A stretch of DNA of 45,490 nucleotides from Thiomargarita sp. (GCA_020721045.1 DYNN01000007.1:1-45490), one strand, 5' to 3'; positions 35,904 to 45,322 are shown, numbered from the stretch's first letter. The notes: generated by a model from the sequence alone, not told the origin. Made by a program: numbers and translations.

Positions 35904-36152
35904 CCGATGCATTCCTAAATGAAACAAATTTGTGCTTTTAATATACTATGAATAACTAGTTTTTAAAATGTGTTGTTCAACTTTAATTTATATAACCACC
36001 GCTGTTGCCTACAGTTGCAAAATAACGATAAAACAAATTTTCAAACATCTCTATTTTTGTTTTTCTAGCCAGTTAAAAAAGTTTTTCTGTAAAAAATTTG
36101 GTAAACTTTTAACCTCATTGACTCTCAAATCCATCGCTATCCGACATCGATC
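35904..36152. promoter_or_regulatory. Divergent region between the phosphodiesterase and cyclase-like genes
   Basis: The 249 bases between the divergent starts should hold both promoters, which would allow opposed or joint control. No clear operator, including no CRP-like TGTGA-N6-TCACA palindrome, is seen. Confidence 0.3.
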
Positions 36153-39100
36153 ATGACCATTTCTTCTGACACTGTATTTAGCTACATACCAAGATGGTTA
36201 CAACATCGTTATGCACAATTCCCCGAACAACCGCCCGCACCTTTGGCAGAATACAAGCAAGCCGCAACATTGCTGGTTGACATTGCTGAACTAACACCGT
36301 TAGTTGAACGATTAGTTTACTATGATCATGAAGAAATACAACAAGCTACTCAATTATTCACCTATTATTTTGAAACATTAATCAGTACTATCGATGAACA
36401 CGGTGGTGAATTAATTGATTTTAATGGTGATTCTATGCTTATTGCTTGGTATTTAGGCGCAATGGGAAAAGATTTAGCCACACTGAGCCGTCGCGCTGCT
36501 CATTGCGGTTTAATCTTACTAAATAAACACAACTTATTGATTCAACAGGCAAATTATGTACAAAGTACTTGGATAAACGACTATCGTCAAATAAAAATGC
36601 GGTTGGTGATTAATACAGGCTTGATATGGACAGCAACGGTAGGTGGCGTACAAAATCAATGGGCATTGGTGATAGCAGGCAACTTATTCCAATCATCAGA
36701 GATAATTCAATTACCTAGCAACACACTTATCGTCGCACCAGATATTTGGCATCTACTGATTGCCTATAGCAAAGGAAAAGTATTATCTAATCGTTACATT
36801 CAATTACAAGCGATCACCTATCCGCTGAAACCACGTACTTTACCGCCACTCGCTTTGACCCATCAAGCGATATCACATCTGCACGATTATCTCGCACCCA
36901 TTACATTATGGTATCAACAACAATCTGATGAATTAAAAGAATTTTATTACAATTGTACCGTTGTTTATGTTGGAATAAAAAACTTAAATTATCGGGATCA
37001 TACAATTTTAACCCAATTACAAGACGTATTTTATGATATACAACAAGTTATCAATAACTTTAACGGCTGTTTTGTTAAATTTACCGAAAATCAACCAGAC
37101 ATCACACTGACTATTATATGGGGAATTCCATCACATGACAGTATTAACAATGCATTACGTGCGATGCAAGCTGCTCAAAAAATACAACAAACCCTTGAAC
37201 AACACAATTTACACTGTAACATTGGTATTAGCACTGGTGAAATTATCTGTCACTTGCTAAAAAAATATGGTCACTTTGCTATCCTAGGTACGACAAAACA
37301 GATTGCTATCCTATTGATGAAAAAAGCGAAAATTACTATTACCTGTGATCGCACAACCTACCAAGCAACACAGGCTTATCTCAATTTTAAACCACTTTCC
37401 AGACTTATTTTTAAAGGGCAAGCAATGGAAACTTACCAACTGTTACATTCTGATTTACCCAATCCAATGATTGCACGACGTTATGAAAGAAATTGCTTAA
37501 TCGAACAAGTGGAAAATTTGCAAAAACATCAAGCACGTACCACCGTGTTAATTGAAGGTGAAACAGGTATTGGAAAAACTTGTTTAATCAACGACTTTCT
37601 TAATCATATAACCGCATTGCCAGTCACTTGCTTAGTTAGTCACGCAGACCCTCATCAAGAAACAACACCTTATTATATATGGCGCAGTATTTTTACCCAA
37701 TTATTTGGCTGTGAATTACCGCTAGAACCCGAAGCACGCCGTCAACAAATTTTGTCACATTTACAATCATTACCTTCTTTATTGCTACCACGTTTACCAC
37801 TATTAAATGCCATTTTACCGCTTAATTTGCCAGAAAACAACATTACTATGCAAATGCACGGCAAAGTACGTATTGACAATATCAATGCTCTATTATTAGC
37901 CTTGTTACATGAAATGTTAAAACACAGTCATAATCGTTATATTTTTATTTTTGAAGATGTTGATTGGTTAGATTCAGCTTCATGGACTTTACTACGTTTA
38001 ATAAGCCAACAAATTAAGCCCATTTTATTGGTACTAACCGTCCATCCTGCCAATGTACCCGTGCCTCAATCGCATCAATTTTTGTTTGAACGCACCGGAA
38101 CGCAATTGTTACATTTAGAACCCTTATCTACGACTGAAATAGCTGTACTATTAGCCCAACGATTAGCTGTGTTGGAAATACCACAAGAATTGATCAACTT
38201 TATTACCGCAAAAACTAAAGGACATCCACTTTTTAGTGAACAACTACTTTATGCCTTACGTGACAGTGGATTATTAAGAATTATCGATAGACAATGTTAT
38301 CTCGCAGCTCAATTTCGGCAATACACTTACTCAGATTTTCCAGAAACATTGACAGAAGTTATTTTTAGTCGTTTCATCCACTTAACACCAATTTTACAAC
38401 AACTATTAAAAGTTGCCAGTGTTATTGGAAATAAATTTACCACTTTATTATTGTTGGTTCTTTATCCAATTGAATCGGAAAAAATACTAATCTGTTTAAC
38501 CACTTTACAAAAATTAGATTTCATTATTTATCATAATGTTACTGAAGAATATAGCTTCAAGGATAACTTAAGCCAAAAAACCATTTATGAATTAATTACT
38601 TTAACTGAAAAGCAACAATTACATAATCAAATCGCATTGTGGTATGAAAAAAATGTCACTATACAATTAAATAATTATTATCCAATTATTGCTTATCATT
38701 GGTCACAAACTGAAAATACGATAAAAACGCTCGAATATCTCACATTAGCCGGTGAACAAGCACTTAATTTCTGCACTTATCAAGAAGCTACTTACTTTTT
38801 TCAACAATTATTGCAAAGAGATAAAAACAATCCTTACTTTGCATTACAATTAGGTAAAGCCTATTTGGGTTTAAATAAAATTGAAGAAAGTCAGCAATTT
38901 TTTGAACAAGGACTTAAATTTTTAAATAAATCACTGCCAAAAACAACTGTAACCTTATTTATCAGTACATTATGGCAACTTAGTAAACAAATATTACACC
39001 GTTTATTTCCACGTTATTTTTTAGCGCATCAAATGACACAACAACTTAAAACACGTCGCCTATTGCAAGCTGCTTATCTCTACGAGCAAATAGGTGATTT

Positions 39101-40259
39101 ATCGACACGCACAGGTATGTCGGCATTAGGTATTTTTAATGTGCGTCTATACAGTTTGAATTTGGCAGAAAGCATTGTACCAATTGACGTTATGCAACGT
39201 GGTGACAGTGAATTATTGACGCGCACGTATATTCATTTGTCGGTATTGACCGGTTTGTTAACATTTTCAAAAATAGAAAGTTTATACGCTAATTATGCGT
39301 TAAAAAATATCGATTCTGTAACTCAACTAACTGATATGACGTGGATTTTTCAAATATTAGGTATTCGAGATGCCAGTTATGGACGTTGGGTTGCGTGTCA
39401 GGTTAATTTTGTTAAAGCGATTAAAATAGCGGAACATGTTGGTGATATTAAAGGACAGATGCAATGTTTGCATTTATTAAATCTAATTCATTGTTATCAA
39501 GGACAATTCACTGATAAAATCAAACAATTTAATGTGCTTTACGTGTTAGCGCGTCAATATAATGATTTGTCAGCACAAGTATGGGGATTATGTGGACAGA
39601 TTATGGTTTATTTACAATTAGATCAATTAGATAATGCGGTTAATTGTTTAAAAATTGTGCAATCTTTACCCAGTGAGCAGCTAGAATTGAACGAAGCTAT
39701 TTGGGTATGTGGTTTATTAGCACAGGTTTATTTTCGGCAAGGTTTGTTACAACGCGCGGTGCAAATGGCAACTAAAACAGCGCATTTAATCGCTAAAAAG
39801 ACACCTGATGCGTTACAATTATTTGAAAGTTACGTTAATATTGCGCATATTTATCTGTCACAGTGGGAAAATGCAACTTTTCTATCTAAAAAAGAACGTT
39901 ATGCTTGTAACAAATTATCTAAACATGCTTGTCAGGTGTTAGATGATTATGCTGATCGATTCCAAATGGCAAAACCGCGGAGTTTATTGTTGCAAGGATT
40001 ACATGCTTGGCTAAATGGACAGCCTAAAAAGGCGCATGTTTTATGGGAAAAAAGTTTAGATAAAGCGTTAGATTTAAACATGTTATATGAGCAAGCATTA
40101 ACCCATTTTGAAATCGCGCGCCATGCTGAACACTTAGAGACACCTAAAATACAGCAACATTTGCAAAAAGCGTTAGAAATTTTCACTCAGCTAAATGCTC
40201 AATATTATTTACAGCAAGTAATACATTTAACTCAAGTTGAATCAAGTAGTTATAAGTAG
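36153..40259 (+). CDS. Soluble-adenylyl-cyclase-like protein: tandem class III cyclase domains, AAA ATPase, TPR
   Basis: The 1368-residue cytoplasmic protein has the domain order of eukaryotic soluble adenylyl cyclase: cyclase domain C1 (about 36-200), C2 (about 265-430), an NTPase with Walker A GETGIGKT near 470 and Walker B IFIFEDVDWLD near 600, then helical TPR-like repeats to the end. C1 keeps both metal-binding Asp (D43 and D93 in LLVDIAE and NGDSML). By-eye alignment shows the adenine-selecting Lys of C1 as Asp, and the transition-state Asn and Arg not recognisable in either domain: the corresponding stretches are GNLFQSSEI in C1 and GTTKQIAILL in C2. Catalysis is therefore uncertain; it may be a nucleotide sensor. 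The TPR part probably binds a partner. It is divergent from a CpdA-like gene. Confidence 0.85.
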   Translation: MTISSDTVFSYIPRWLQHRYAQFPEQPPAPLAEYKQAATLLVDIAELTPLVERLVYYDHEEIQQATQLFTYYFETLISTIDEHGGELIDFNGDSMLIAWYLGAMGKDLATLSRRAAHCGLILLNKHNLLIQQANYVQSTWINDYRQIKMRLVINTGLIWTATVGGVQNQWALVIAGNLFQSSEIIQLPSNTLIVAPDIWHLLIAYSKGKVLSNRYIQLQAITYPLKPRTLPPLALTHQAISHLHDYLAPITLWYQQQSDELKEFYYNCTVVYVGIKNLNYRDHTILTQLQDVFYDIQQVINNFNGCFVKFTENQPDITLTIIWGIPSHDSINNALRAMQAAQKIQQTLEQHNLHCNIGISTGEIICHLLKKYGHFAILGTTKQIAILLMKKAKITITCDRTTYQATQAYLNFKPLSRLIFKGQAMETYQLLHSDLPNPMIARRYERNCLIEQVENLQKHQARTTVLIEGETGIGKTCLINDFLNHITALPVTCLVSHADPHQETTPYYIWRSIFTQLFGCELPLEPEARRQQILSHLQSLPSLLLPRLPLLNAILPLNLPENNITMQMHGKVRIDNINALLLALLHEMLKHSHNRYIFIFEDVDWLDSASWTLLRLISQQIKPILLVLTVHPANVPVPQSHQFLFERTGTQLLHLEPLSTTEIAVLLAQRLAVLEIPQELINFITAKTKGHPLFSEQLLYALRDSGLLRIIDRQCYLAAQFRQYTYSDFPETLTEVIFSRFIHLTPILQQLLKVASVIGNKFTTLLLLVLYPIESEKILICLTTLQKLDFIIYHNVTEEYSFKDNLSQKTIYELITLTEKQQLHNQIALWYEKNVTIQLNNYYPIIAYHWSQTENTIKTLEYLTLAGEQALNFCTYQEATYFFQQLLQRDKNNPYFALQLGKAYLGLNKIEESQQFFEQGLKFLNKSLPKTTVTLFISTLWQLSKQILHRLFPRYFLAHQMTQQLKTRRLLQAAYLYEQIGDLSTRTGMSALGIFNVRLYSLNLAESIVPIDVMQRGDSELLTRTYIHLSVLTGLLTFSKIESLYANYALKNIDSVTQLTDMTWIFQILGIRDASYGRWVACQVNFVKAIKIAEHVGDIKGQMQCLHLLNLIHCYQGQFTDKIKQFNVLYVLARQYNDLSAQVWGLCGQIMVYLQLDQLDNAVNCLKIVQSLPSEQLELNEAIWVCGLLAQVYFRQGLLQRAVQMATKTAHLIAKKTPDALQLFESYVNIAHIYLSQWENATFLSKKERYACNKLSKHACQVLDDYADRFQMAKPRSLLLQGLHAWLNGQPKKAHVLWEKSLDKALDLNMLYEQALTHFEIARHAEHLETPKIQQHLQKALEIFTQLNAQYYLQQVIHLTQVESSSYK

Positions 40260-40367
40260 AAGAAAGGGCGTATAATTTTGAAAAATGATGAATATGTAAA
40301 TTTTCTGATTTAAGTGGCGTAAAGTTGTAAAATCTATTACTGTTAAAATACGAATTGGAGTTATATT

Positions 40368-42059
40368 ATGCTTGTATTAACGCGCGCTGGCTATGCTAAA
40401 CCTGCGACTTCATTGAATTTTAAAACGGGCACTTGGCGTGTACAAAAACCTATACATCAACACAGCCCTGCACCTTGTCATAGTATTTGTCCCGCTGGTG
40501 AAGACCCGCAGGCTTATTTAGCCCATATTCAATCTGGTCATATAGAAGAGGCATGGAAATGTTTGGTTGAAGTTAATCCTTTGCCAGCAATTACTGGGCG
40601 TGTTTGTCCACATCCTTGTGAAAATGCGTGTAATCGTGCTCAATTGGATGAACCGATTGCAATTCATGCAGTTGAGCGTTTTTTAGGCGATGAAGCAATT
40701 AGTCATAATTGGGCGTATCCAGTGAAAGCTGTTGATATTGCCGCACCAGAAATTGCGATTATTGGTGCAGGACCCGCGGGATTATCAGCAGCTTATCATC
40801 TGGTTAAGCTAGGGTATCGTGCTGTTATTTTTGATGATCGTACTGAAGCGGGTGGCACATTACGTACTGCATTGCCAGCTTATCGTTTGCCGCGCCAAGT
40901 ATTAGATGATGAAACTCACCGTTTATTAAGTTTACCCGGTATTCGTTTTCAACCGCGTACTCGCTTGGGTCGTGATATGGATTTACGTGAATTGCAAGCC
41001 CAATATCCAGCGGTATTTTTAGCCCCGGGTGCGCAACGCAGTCAATCATGGAGTATTGATGGTGCTATTCCGCATGATTTGCACTATGGTTTGGAGTTGT
41101 TGCAACAATGGGTAGATATTGGGTCTGTGCCTACACCTAAAAGTGTGGCTATCGTGGGTGCAGGTAATACGGCTGTCGATATGGCACGGGTGATGAAACG
41201 GGCGGGTGTGCCTGAAGTACATATTATTTCTCATAAACCAATTCCAAGACCCGGGATTCCCGCATCAGAAGCCATGCCTGCAATTCCACGTGAAGTGCAA
41301 GAGGCTTTGGAAGAAGGTGTGATTATTCATGAATATCGTGGTATTCGTCGGTTGATTTTGCGCGGTGAACGTGTCGTTGGTATTGAATTGGTTCATATGA
41401 AAAAACTCATGCAACCCAGCGGTAAGTTGAAACGTATTGCTTTTGAAGGTACTGAAACGATTTTAAATGTAGAGCAAGTGATTCCGGCAATTGGACAAGT
41501 GTTAGACCCTACGGGCTTTGAAGCTTTAGCAGAAAATCGTTCTCATTTTAAAGTTGATCAATGGGGACAATTTGCTAATCATGCTAATCTTTATGCGGGT
41601 GGAGATGCAACGGGGAATGCCGGTACAGTGACTGCAGCGGTGGGTGATGGGCGACGTGCTGCACAAGCAATTGATCATGCTCTAAAAATAAAGGCATTAC
41701 CTGAACTTAATTCTAAACCGGCTGTAAGTTATCAGGAATTGAATATTGCCTATTATGAACCTGCTCCTCGGGTGCAAGAGTCTGTGTTGCCAGTAGAACA
41801 ACGTACTGGAGATAATGAAATCGTAACCAGTTTAAATTCTCCGATGATTACTAAGGAAAGTCAACGCTGTTTTTCTTGCGGAAATTGTCTTGCTTGTGAT
41901 AATTGTTGGACATTGTGCCCAGATAGCGCGGTGCTGAAAACTAAAGAGTTAGCCAGTGATGGTTCTCACTACGTATTTGATTACGATTATTGCAAAGGAT
42001 GTGGGCTATGTGCGCATGAATGCCCTTGTGGTTATATTGAAATGATAGAGGAATTATAA
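40368..42059 (+). CDS. GltD-like FAD/NAD(P) oxidoreductase fused to a two-cluster ferredoxin domain
   Basis: The 563-residue protein begins with the 4Fe-4S domain of GltD-like proteins (CHSICPAGEDPQAYL and ITGRVCPHPCENACNR), then an FAD-binding IIGAGPAGLSAAYHL near residue 127, an NAD(P)-binding IVGAGNTAVDMARVM near 262, and a C-terminal PorD-type ferredoxin with C-x2-C repeats near 500 and YCKGCGLCAHECP near 540. This is the type found with split 2-oxoacid:ferredoxin oxidoreductases, where it would pass electrons between ferredoxin-like clusters and NAD(P)H. DsrL, a longer relative in sulfur oxidisers, is an alternative. It is 35 kb from porGA in this window. GGAG precedes the ATG. Confidence 0.85.
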   Translation: MLVLTRAGYAKPATSLNFKTGTWRVQKPIHQHSPAPCHSICPAGEDPQAYLAHIQSGHIEEAWKCLVEVNPLPAITGRVCPHPCENACNRAQLDEPIAIHAVERFLGDEAISHNWAYPVKAVDIAAPEIAIIGAGPAGLSAAYHLVKLGYRAVIFDDRTEAGGTLRTALPAYRLPRQVLDDETHRLLSLPGIRFQPRTRLGRDMDLRELQAQYPAVFLAPGAQRSQSWSIDGAIPHDLHYGLELLQQWVDIGSVPTPKSVAIVGAGNTAVDMARVMKRAGVPEVHIISHKPIPRPGIPASEAMPAIPREVQEALEEGVIIHEYRGIRRLILRGERVVGIELVHMKKLMQPSGKLKRIAFEGTETILNVEQVIPAIGQVLDPTGFEALAENRSHFKVDQWGQFANHANLYAGGDATGNAGTVTAAVGDGRRAAQAIDHALKIKALPELNSKPAVSYQELNIAYYEPAPRVQESVLPVEQRTGDNEIVTSLNSPMITKESQRCFSCGNCLACDNCWTLCPDSAVLKTKELASDGSHYVFDYDYCKGCGLCAHECPCGYIEMIEEL

Positions 42060-42071
42060 ATATTTTTCCGG

Positions 42072-42105
42072 TAAAGATAACATCTTAACTACGATGTTAT
42101 CTTTA
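42072..42105. terminator. Bidirectional terminator between the GltD-like gene and prk
   Basis: A perfect 13-bp stem (42072-42084 with 42093-42105) with an 8-base loop lies between two convergent stop codons. The arms end in TAAA/TTTA, giving short U-tracts either way. Confidence 0.8.
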
Positions 42106-42118
42106 GACGGATTATAAA

Positions 42119-43000
42119 TTAGTCTCTTAACAATGCTTTACGACGTTTTTCCATGATTTGTTCAATCACTGGTCTGAAAATAATTTGCATGGCAAAACCC
42201 ATTTTACCACCAGGCACAACTAACGTATTTGGACGAGACATGAAGGAATCATGAATCATTGCCAAAAGATAAGTATACTCTTGTTCACGGTATTTATTAA
42301 AACGAATCACAACTAAACTTTCATCAGCTGTTGGAATATCGCGTGCAATGAAAGGGTTAGAAGTATCAACTAGAGGTACACGTTGGAAGTTGATATGCGT
42401 ACGTGAAAATTGAGGCGCAATATAATTCACGTAATCGGGCATACGACGTAAAATGGTGTGAGTCACAGCTTCTGGTGAATAACCACGTTCAGAACAGTCA
42501 CGGCTGATCTTTTGAATCCATTCTAAGTTGACGCTAGGCACCACACCAATCAACAAATCAACCCATTGAGAAACATTGACATCACCGTGTATCACACCAC
42601 CATGTAGCCCTTCATAAAATAATAAATCTGTTTCTTCTGGGATCGGCGTCCAAGGCGTAAAAGTACCCGGTTCTTGATTGTAAGGTTCCGCTTCATCTTC
42701 ATTGTGCAAGTACAAACGCGTCTCACCCGAACCATCTTCTGAATATTGCGCAAATAAACTTTCTAATTTTTCAAATAAATTTGCTTCAGGTCCAAAGTGA
42801 CTAATATCTTTCCCTTCCCGTTCCGTCACAGCCACAGCTTCTTTCATTTCTACACGATTGTAACGATGAAAACTGTCCCCTTCTACCACGGCTGCTTTTA
42901 ATTTAAGGCGACGAAAAATGTCTTCAAATGCCTTTTTAACTGTAGTTGTACCTGCACCTGATGAACCCGTGATTGAAATAATAGGGTGTTTTATTGACAT
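42119..43000 (-). CDS. prk: Phosphoribulokinase
   Basis: The enzyme phosphorylates ribulose 5-phosphate to ribulose 1,5-bisphosphate, the Calvin cycle step that feeds Rubisco. The P-loop GSSGAGTTT is at about residues 10-18. VVEGDSFHRYNR, EPYNQEPGTFTPW, LLFYEGLHGG and RRMPDYVNYIAPQFSRTHINFQR are signatures of the proteobacterial (type I, about 290-residue) enzyme. Two ATGs lie in tandem; the second is 6 bases after GGAG and is preferred. No cbb genes for Rubisco or CbbR are adjacent, so prk is encoded alone. Its presence implies a complete Calvin cycle in the organism. Confidence 0.95.
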   Translation of the reverse strand: MSIKHPIISITGSSGAGTTTVKKAFEDIFRRLKLKAAVVEGDSFHRYNRVEMKEAVAVTEREGKDISHFGPEANLFEKLESLFAQYSEDGSGETRLYLHNEDEAEPYNQEPGTFTPWTPIPEETDLLFYEGLHGGVIHGDVNVSQWVDLLIGVVPSVNLEWIQKISRDCSERGYSPEAVTHTILRRMPDYVNYIAPQFSRTHINFQRVPLVDTSNPFIARDIPTADESLVVIRFNKYREQEYTYLLAMIHDSFMSRPNTLVVPGGKMGFAMQIIFRPVIEQIMEKRRKALLRD

Positions 43001-43308
43001 CATATTCTCCTTGTTTAGCGTATCATTTTTTGGGTAACTATTCTTTTAGTAAATATCGTTTTTAATCTAAATACAACTGTGACTCACATTGTCCAAGACC
43101 TAGAATGATCCAGATAATACAGTTAGGAAGTTCTATGAGAATTAGGGTGATAGGGAGATGATCGTTGAAAAAAATCCACCTATAAGTAATGAATAACACC
43201 CACTATTGAATAACTCGAACCAATGGTTATTATTCATTACTTATTCTATCCGAAGGATTGTACTGATTCGTTTATCTAAGGTCAATGATAAACGTACTAT
43301 CTAATTGT
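43001..43308. other. Intergenic region between prk and the OmpA-like gene
   Basis: The 308 bases upstream of prk contain a perfect 15-bp inverted repeat (43182-43196 with 43230-43244), and presumably the prk promoter on the minus strand. No LysR-type T-N11-A palindrome typical of CbbR sites could be assigned with confidence. Confidence 0.4.
43182..43244. terminator. Perfect 15-bp inverted repeat downstream of the OmpA-like gene
   Basis: The arms 43182-43196 and 43230-43244 are perfectly complementary, around a 33-base spacer that contains a further AATAAC/GTTATT pairing option. It lies 65 bases past the OmpA-like stop. It may terminate that transcript, or be a small inverted-repeat element or operator for prk. 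Confidence 0.4.
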
Positions 43309-43791
43309 TTATTCAGCTTTTTCGTTAATTATCACAATTTCTACTCGACGATTTTTTCTACGCCCTTCTTCAGTACGATTGCTAGCAACGGGACGACTAT
43401 GCCCAAAACCTTCAGCAATCAATCGATTAGCTTTAACTCCACGCGCAATTAACGCATTACGTACTGCCTCGGCGCGTTGTTTAGATAAGGCAAGATTTTC
43501 ATTGGGATCGCCAATATTATCAGAATAACCCTCAATTAACACGACTTTATCGCCCGCATTTTTAATCATTTCAGTAAATTCCATTAATTGTCCTTCAGAA
43601 ATAGGTAATAAATTTGCCTGTCCTTCTTTAAAAGAAATCGCCTCTAATACCATAAGCAAACCACGATCAGTATGTTGTGATACTGTGTGGTTGGTAATAG
43701 ATTTTATTGGCTGTGTTGTTGAACAAGAAGCTATCAGTATCATGGTCAATAATTTAACTGTAACTACTTTGATTATGTTAAGATTACTCAT
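43309..43791 (-). CDS. OmpA-family peptidoglycan-associated lipoprotein
   Basis: The 160-residue product has a lipoprotein signal peptide with lipobox LIASC (Cys at residue 23) and a C-terminal OmpA domain (about residues 55-157). The peptidoglycan-binding region reads GYSDNIGDPNENLALSKQRAEAVRNAL, with the Asp and the NLALSxxRA stretch typical of the fold, followed by GFGHSRPVASN and RRKNRRVEI. It is shorter than Pal and not in a tol-pal cluster. It would tether the outer membrane to the wall. The stop precedes a long inverted repeat, and it is divergent from ruvC. Confidence 0.88.
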   Translation of the reverse strand: MSNLNIIKVVTVKLLTMILIASCSTTQPIKSITNHTVSQHTDRGLLMVLEAISFKEGQANLLPISEGQLMEFTEMIKNAGDKVVLIEGYSDNIGDPNENLALSKQRAEAVRNALIARGVKANRLIAEGFGHSRPVASNRTEEGRRKNRRVEIVIINEKAE

Positions 43792-43996
43792 TATCCTTTG
43801 TTTTCCTTTTTAGCGGTACAATATATTAGTACATGCTAATTGCTGCAAAAGTAATGCAAGTATCTTTATTTAATAAATTAAAATTTAACTAAATCAAATA
43901 GATAGTAAATAGATTGTTTTTTCTATTAAAACAAGATATTAGGATAAAAACGACGAATTTTATCGTTAATTACAAAAAAATGACAATCACTTTAAT

Positions 43997-44491
43997 ATGA
44001 CATATATTCTTGGTATTGATCCTGGTTCTCGTATAACCGGTTTTGGCATTATTGAAAGCACTAAACAACAGTTACTATACGTTGTCAGCGGTTGTATACA
44101 TGTACAAGAAACGACATTACCCTTACGTTTACATGAAATTTATATGGGCGTATCTGAAATTATCGAGCAATATCAACCAACAATTTTAGCTATCGAAAAA
44201 GTATTTATGTATCGTAATGCAGATTCTGCACTCAAACTAGGGCAAGCCCGAGGTGCCGCAATTGTAGCATGTGTGCAACAAGCATTAGCTGTTTATGAAT
44301 ACGCACCAAATCAAATCAAACAAGCGATTGTCGGACAAGGACACGCACACAAAATGCAGGTACAACAAATGGTTAAAGTGCTGCTCTCTTTGCCAGCAAT
44401 TCCGCCACCAGATGCAGCTGACGCTTTGGCAACCGCCTTATGTCATGCTCATTACATTCAATCATTAACCAAGCAAACATTATTAAGTTAA
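43997..44491 (+). CDS. ruvC: Holliday junction endonuclease RuvC
   Basis: The 164-residue nuclease resolves four-way DNA junctions together with RuvAB. Catalytic acids are visible: Asp in [14 protein letters not shown] (residue 7), Glu in AIEKVFM, and the two Asp in [13 protein letters not shown] near the end. The length is near the usual 170 residues. The common yebC, ruvA and ruvB neighbours are absent, so it appears to stand alone, followed by a long non-coding stretch. Confidence 0.96.
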   Translation: MTYILGIDPGSRITGFGIIESTKQQLLYVVSGCIHVQETTLPLRLHEIYMGVSEIIEQYQPTILAIEKVFMYRNADSALKLGQARGAAIVACVQQALAVYEYAPNQIKQAIVGQGHAHKMQVQQMVKVLLSLPAIPPPDAADALATALCHAHYIQSLTKQTLLS

Positions 44492-44706
44492 CGTGAGTTC
44501 AATGTCAGGCATGATTAATTCTTCTTAGGTTAATATTGGTATTTTTATATAGTGAAATACGCCAATGCACCCTATTTTAAGAGATCACCTTCATTTTTCA
44601 TCAGATGCAAACAACTTACGTTGTAAATTAATTCATTGATTAATAAAGTAATTTATTATTTTGAATACTTTTATTTAACAAAAAATAATAAAAAGAGGTT
44701 CACATT

Positions 44707-44820
44707 TTGGCGGCAACGATCTATACTAAGCACCAGTTAGTTGATGCCGTAGCGTTTTATGGCATTGGTACATTCTTCGACAATTTAGTCACGACATGCT
44801 TGATCCATTTAACTGAGTGA
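44707..44820 (+). CDS. Possible small protein of 37 residues, unknown
   Basis: A TTG codon lies 8-9 bases after AAAAGAGG, a strong ribosome site in an otherwise non-coding stretch. The product starts MAATIYTKHQLVDAVAFYG and ends in CLIHLTE, with a moderately hydrophobic centre. No family is recognised. It may equally be a gene fragment or chance; the site is the main support. Confidence 0.25.
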   Translation: MAATIYTKHQLVDAVAFYGIGTFFDNLVTTCLIHLTE

Positions 44821-45172
44821 ATGGGCGGTTTGTTTATTCAAACAACCTAATGTGTTTAATAGATTGTAATCAATTTAAGATACTTTTTATACTACTTGAT
44901 GTTAGGTTATTTCTCACTGACATTTGTTTAGTCAACATGATTTGATTACTACAGATGTGGCTTTTGTGTTTAACTGTCTGAAATTAAATTATATCTTAAA
45001 TTTATTCCAATCATTTATAAATAAAGTAATTGAGTAGCAAGTATTTTTTGAGATGTATGTGTCGCAAGAAGTATTTGGAAACTTTGAAAGCTAATTTGTG
45101 TTTTTTTGATTGAGTATTTCAACTTTTTCAAGTTAGAACAAGAGATTTTATTCTTGGTTTAACTTAAAAACA

Positions 45173-45212
45173 GATTTCCAGTGTCTGATTAAAATTACTG
45201 GAAAATCTTTTT
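45173..45212 (+). terminator. Imperfect hairpin with T-run
   Basis: GATTTCCAGT (45173-45182) pairs with 45197-45207 with one extra base, around a 14-base loop, then TTTTTG follows. It could end a transcript coming from the left before the repeat-protein gene. Confidence 0.45.
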
Positions 45213-45259
45213 GTTTAGCCACTACTAGAGAGTTTTAGCTAACAAAAAGTGTCCTGTTA

Positions 45260-45292
45260 CTCTGTACACACAGAGCTATATTCACTATATAG
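45260..45292 (+). promoter_or_regulatory. Two adjacent small hairpins upstream of the repeat-protein gene
   Basis: CTCTGT/ACAGAG (45260-45265 with 45270-45275, loop 4) and CTATAT/ATATAG (45276-45281 with 45287-45292, loop 5) abut exactly. They lie about 18 bases before an AAGGAG ribosome site. They could be an operator or a structured 5' leader; CTATAT also contains a possible -10 element. Confidence 0.4.
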
Positions 45293-45322
45293 AAAATAAC
45301 TACCAAATTAAGGAGATATTGA

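Larger units (their letters stand above)
44492..45322. other. 831-base mostly non-coding region ahead of the repeat protein gene
   Basis: The region is very AT-rich and has no long ORF. It contains one 37-codon TTG-initiated reading frame behind a good ribosome site (44707-44820), an imperfect hairpin followed by T residues (45173-45212), and two small perfect hairpins just ahead of the repeat gene (45260-45292). No tRNA or known riboswitch fold was recognised. Confidence 0.5.

Noticed and set aside
35904-36152. CRP-type cAMP operator between the phosphodiesterase and cyclase-like genes
   Set aside because: I looked for TGTGA-N6-TCACA and found no acceptable match.
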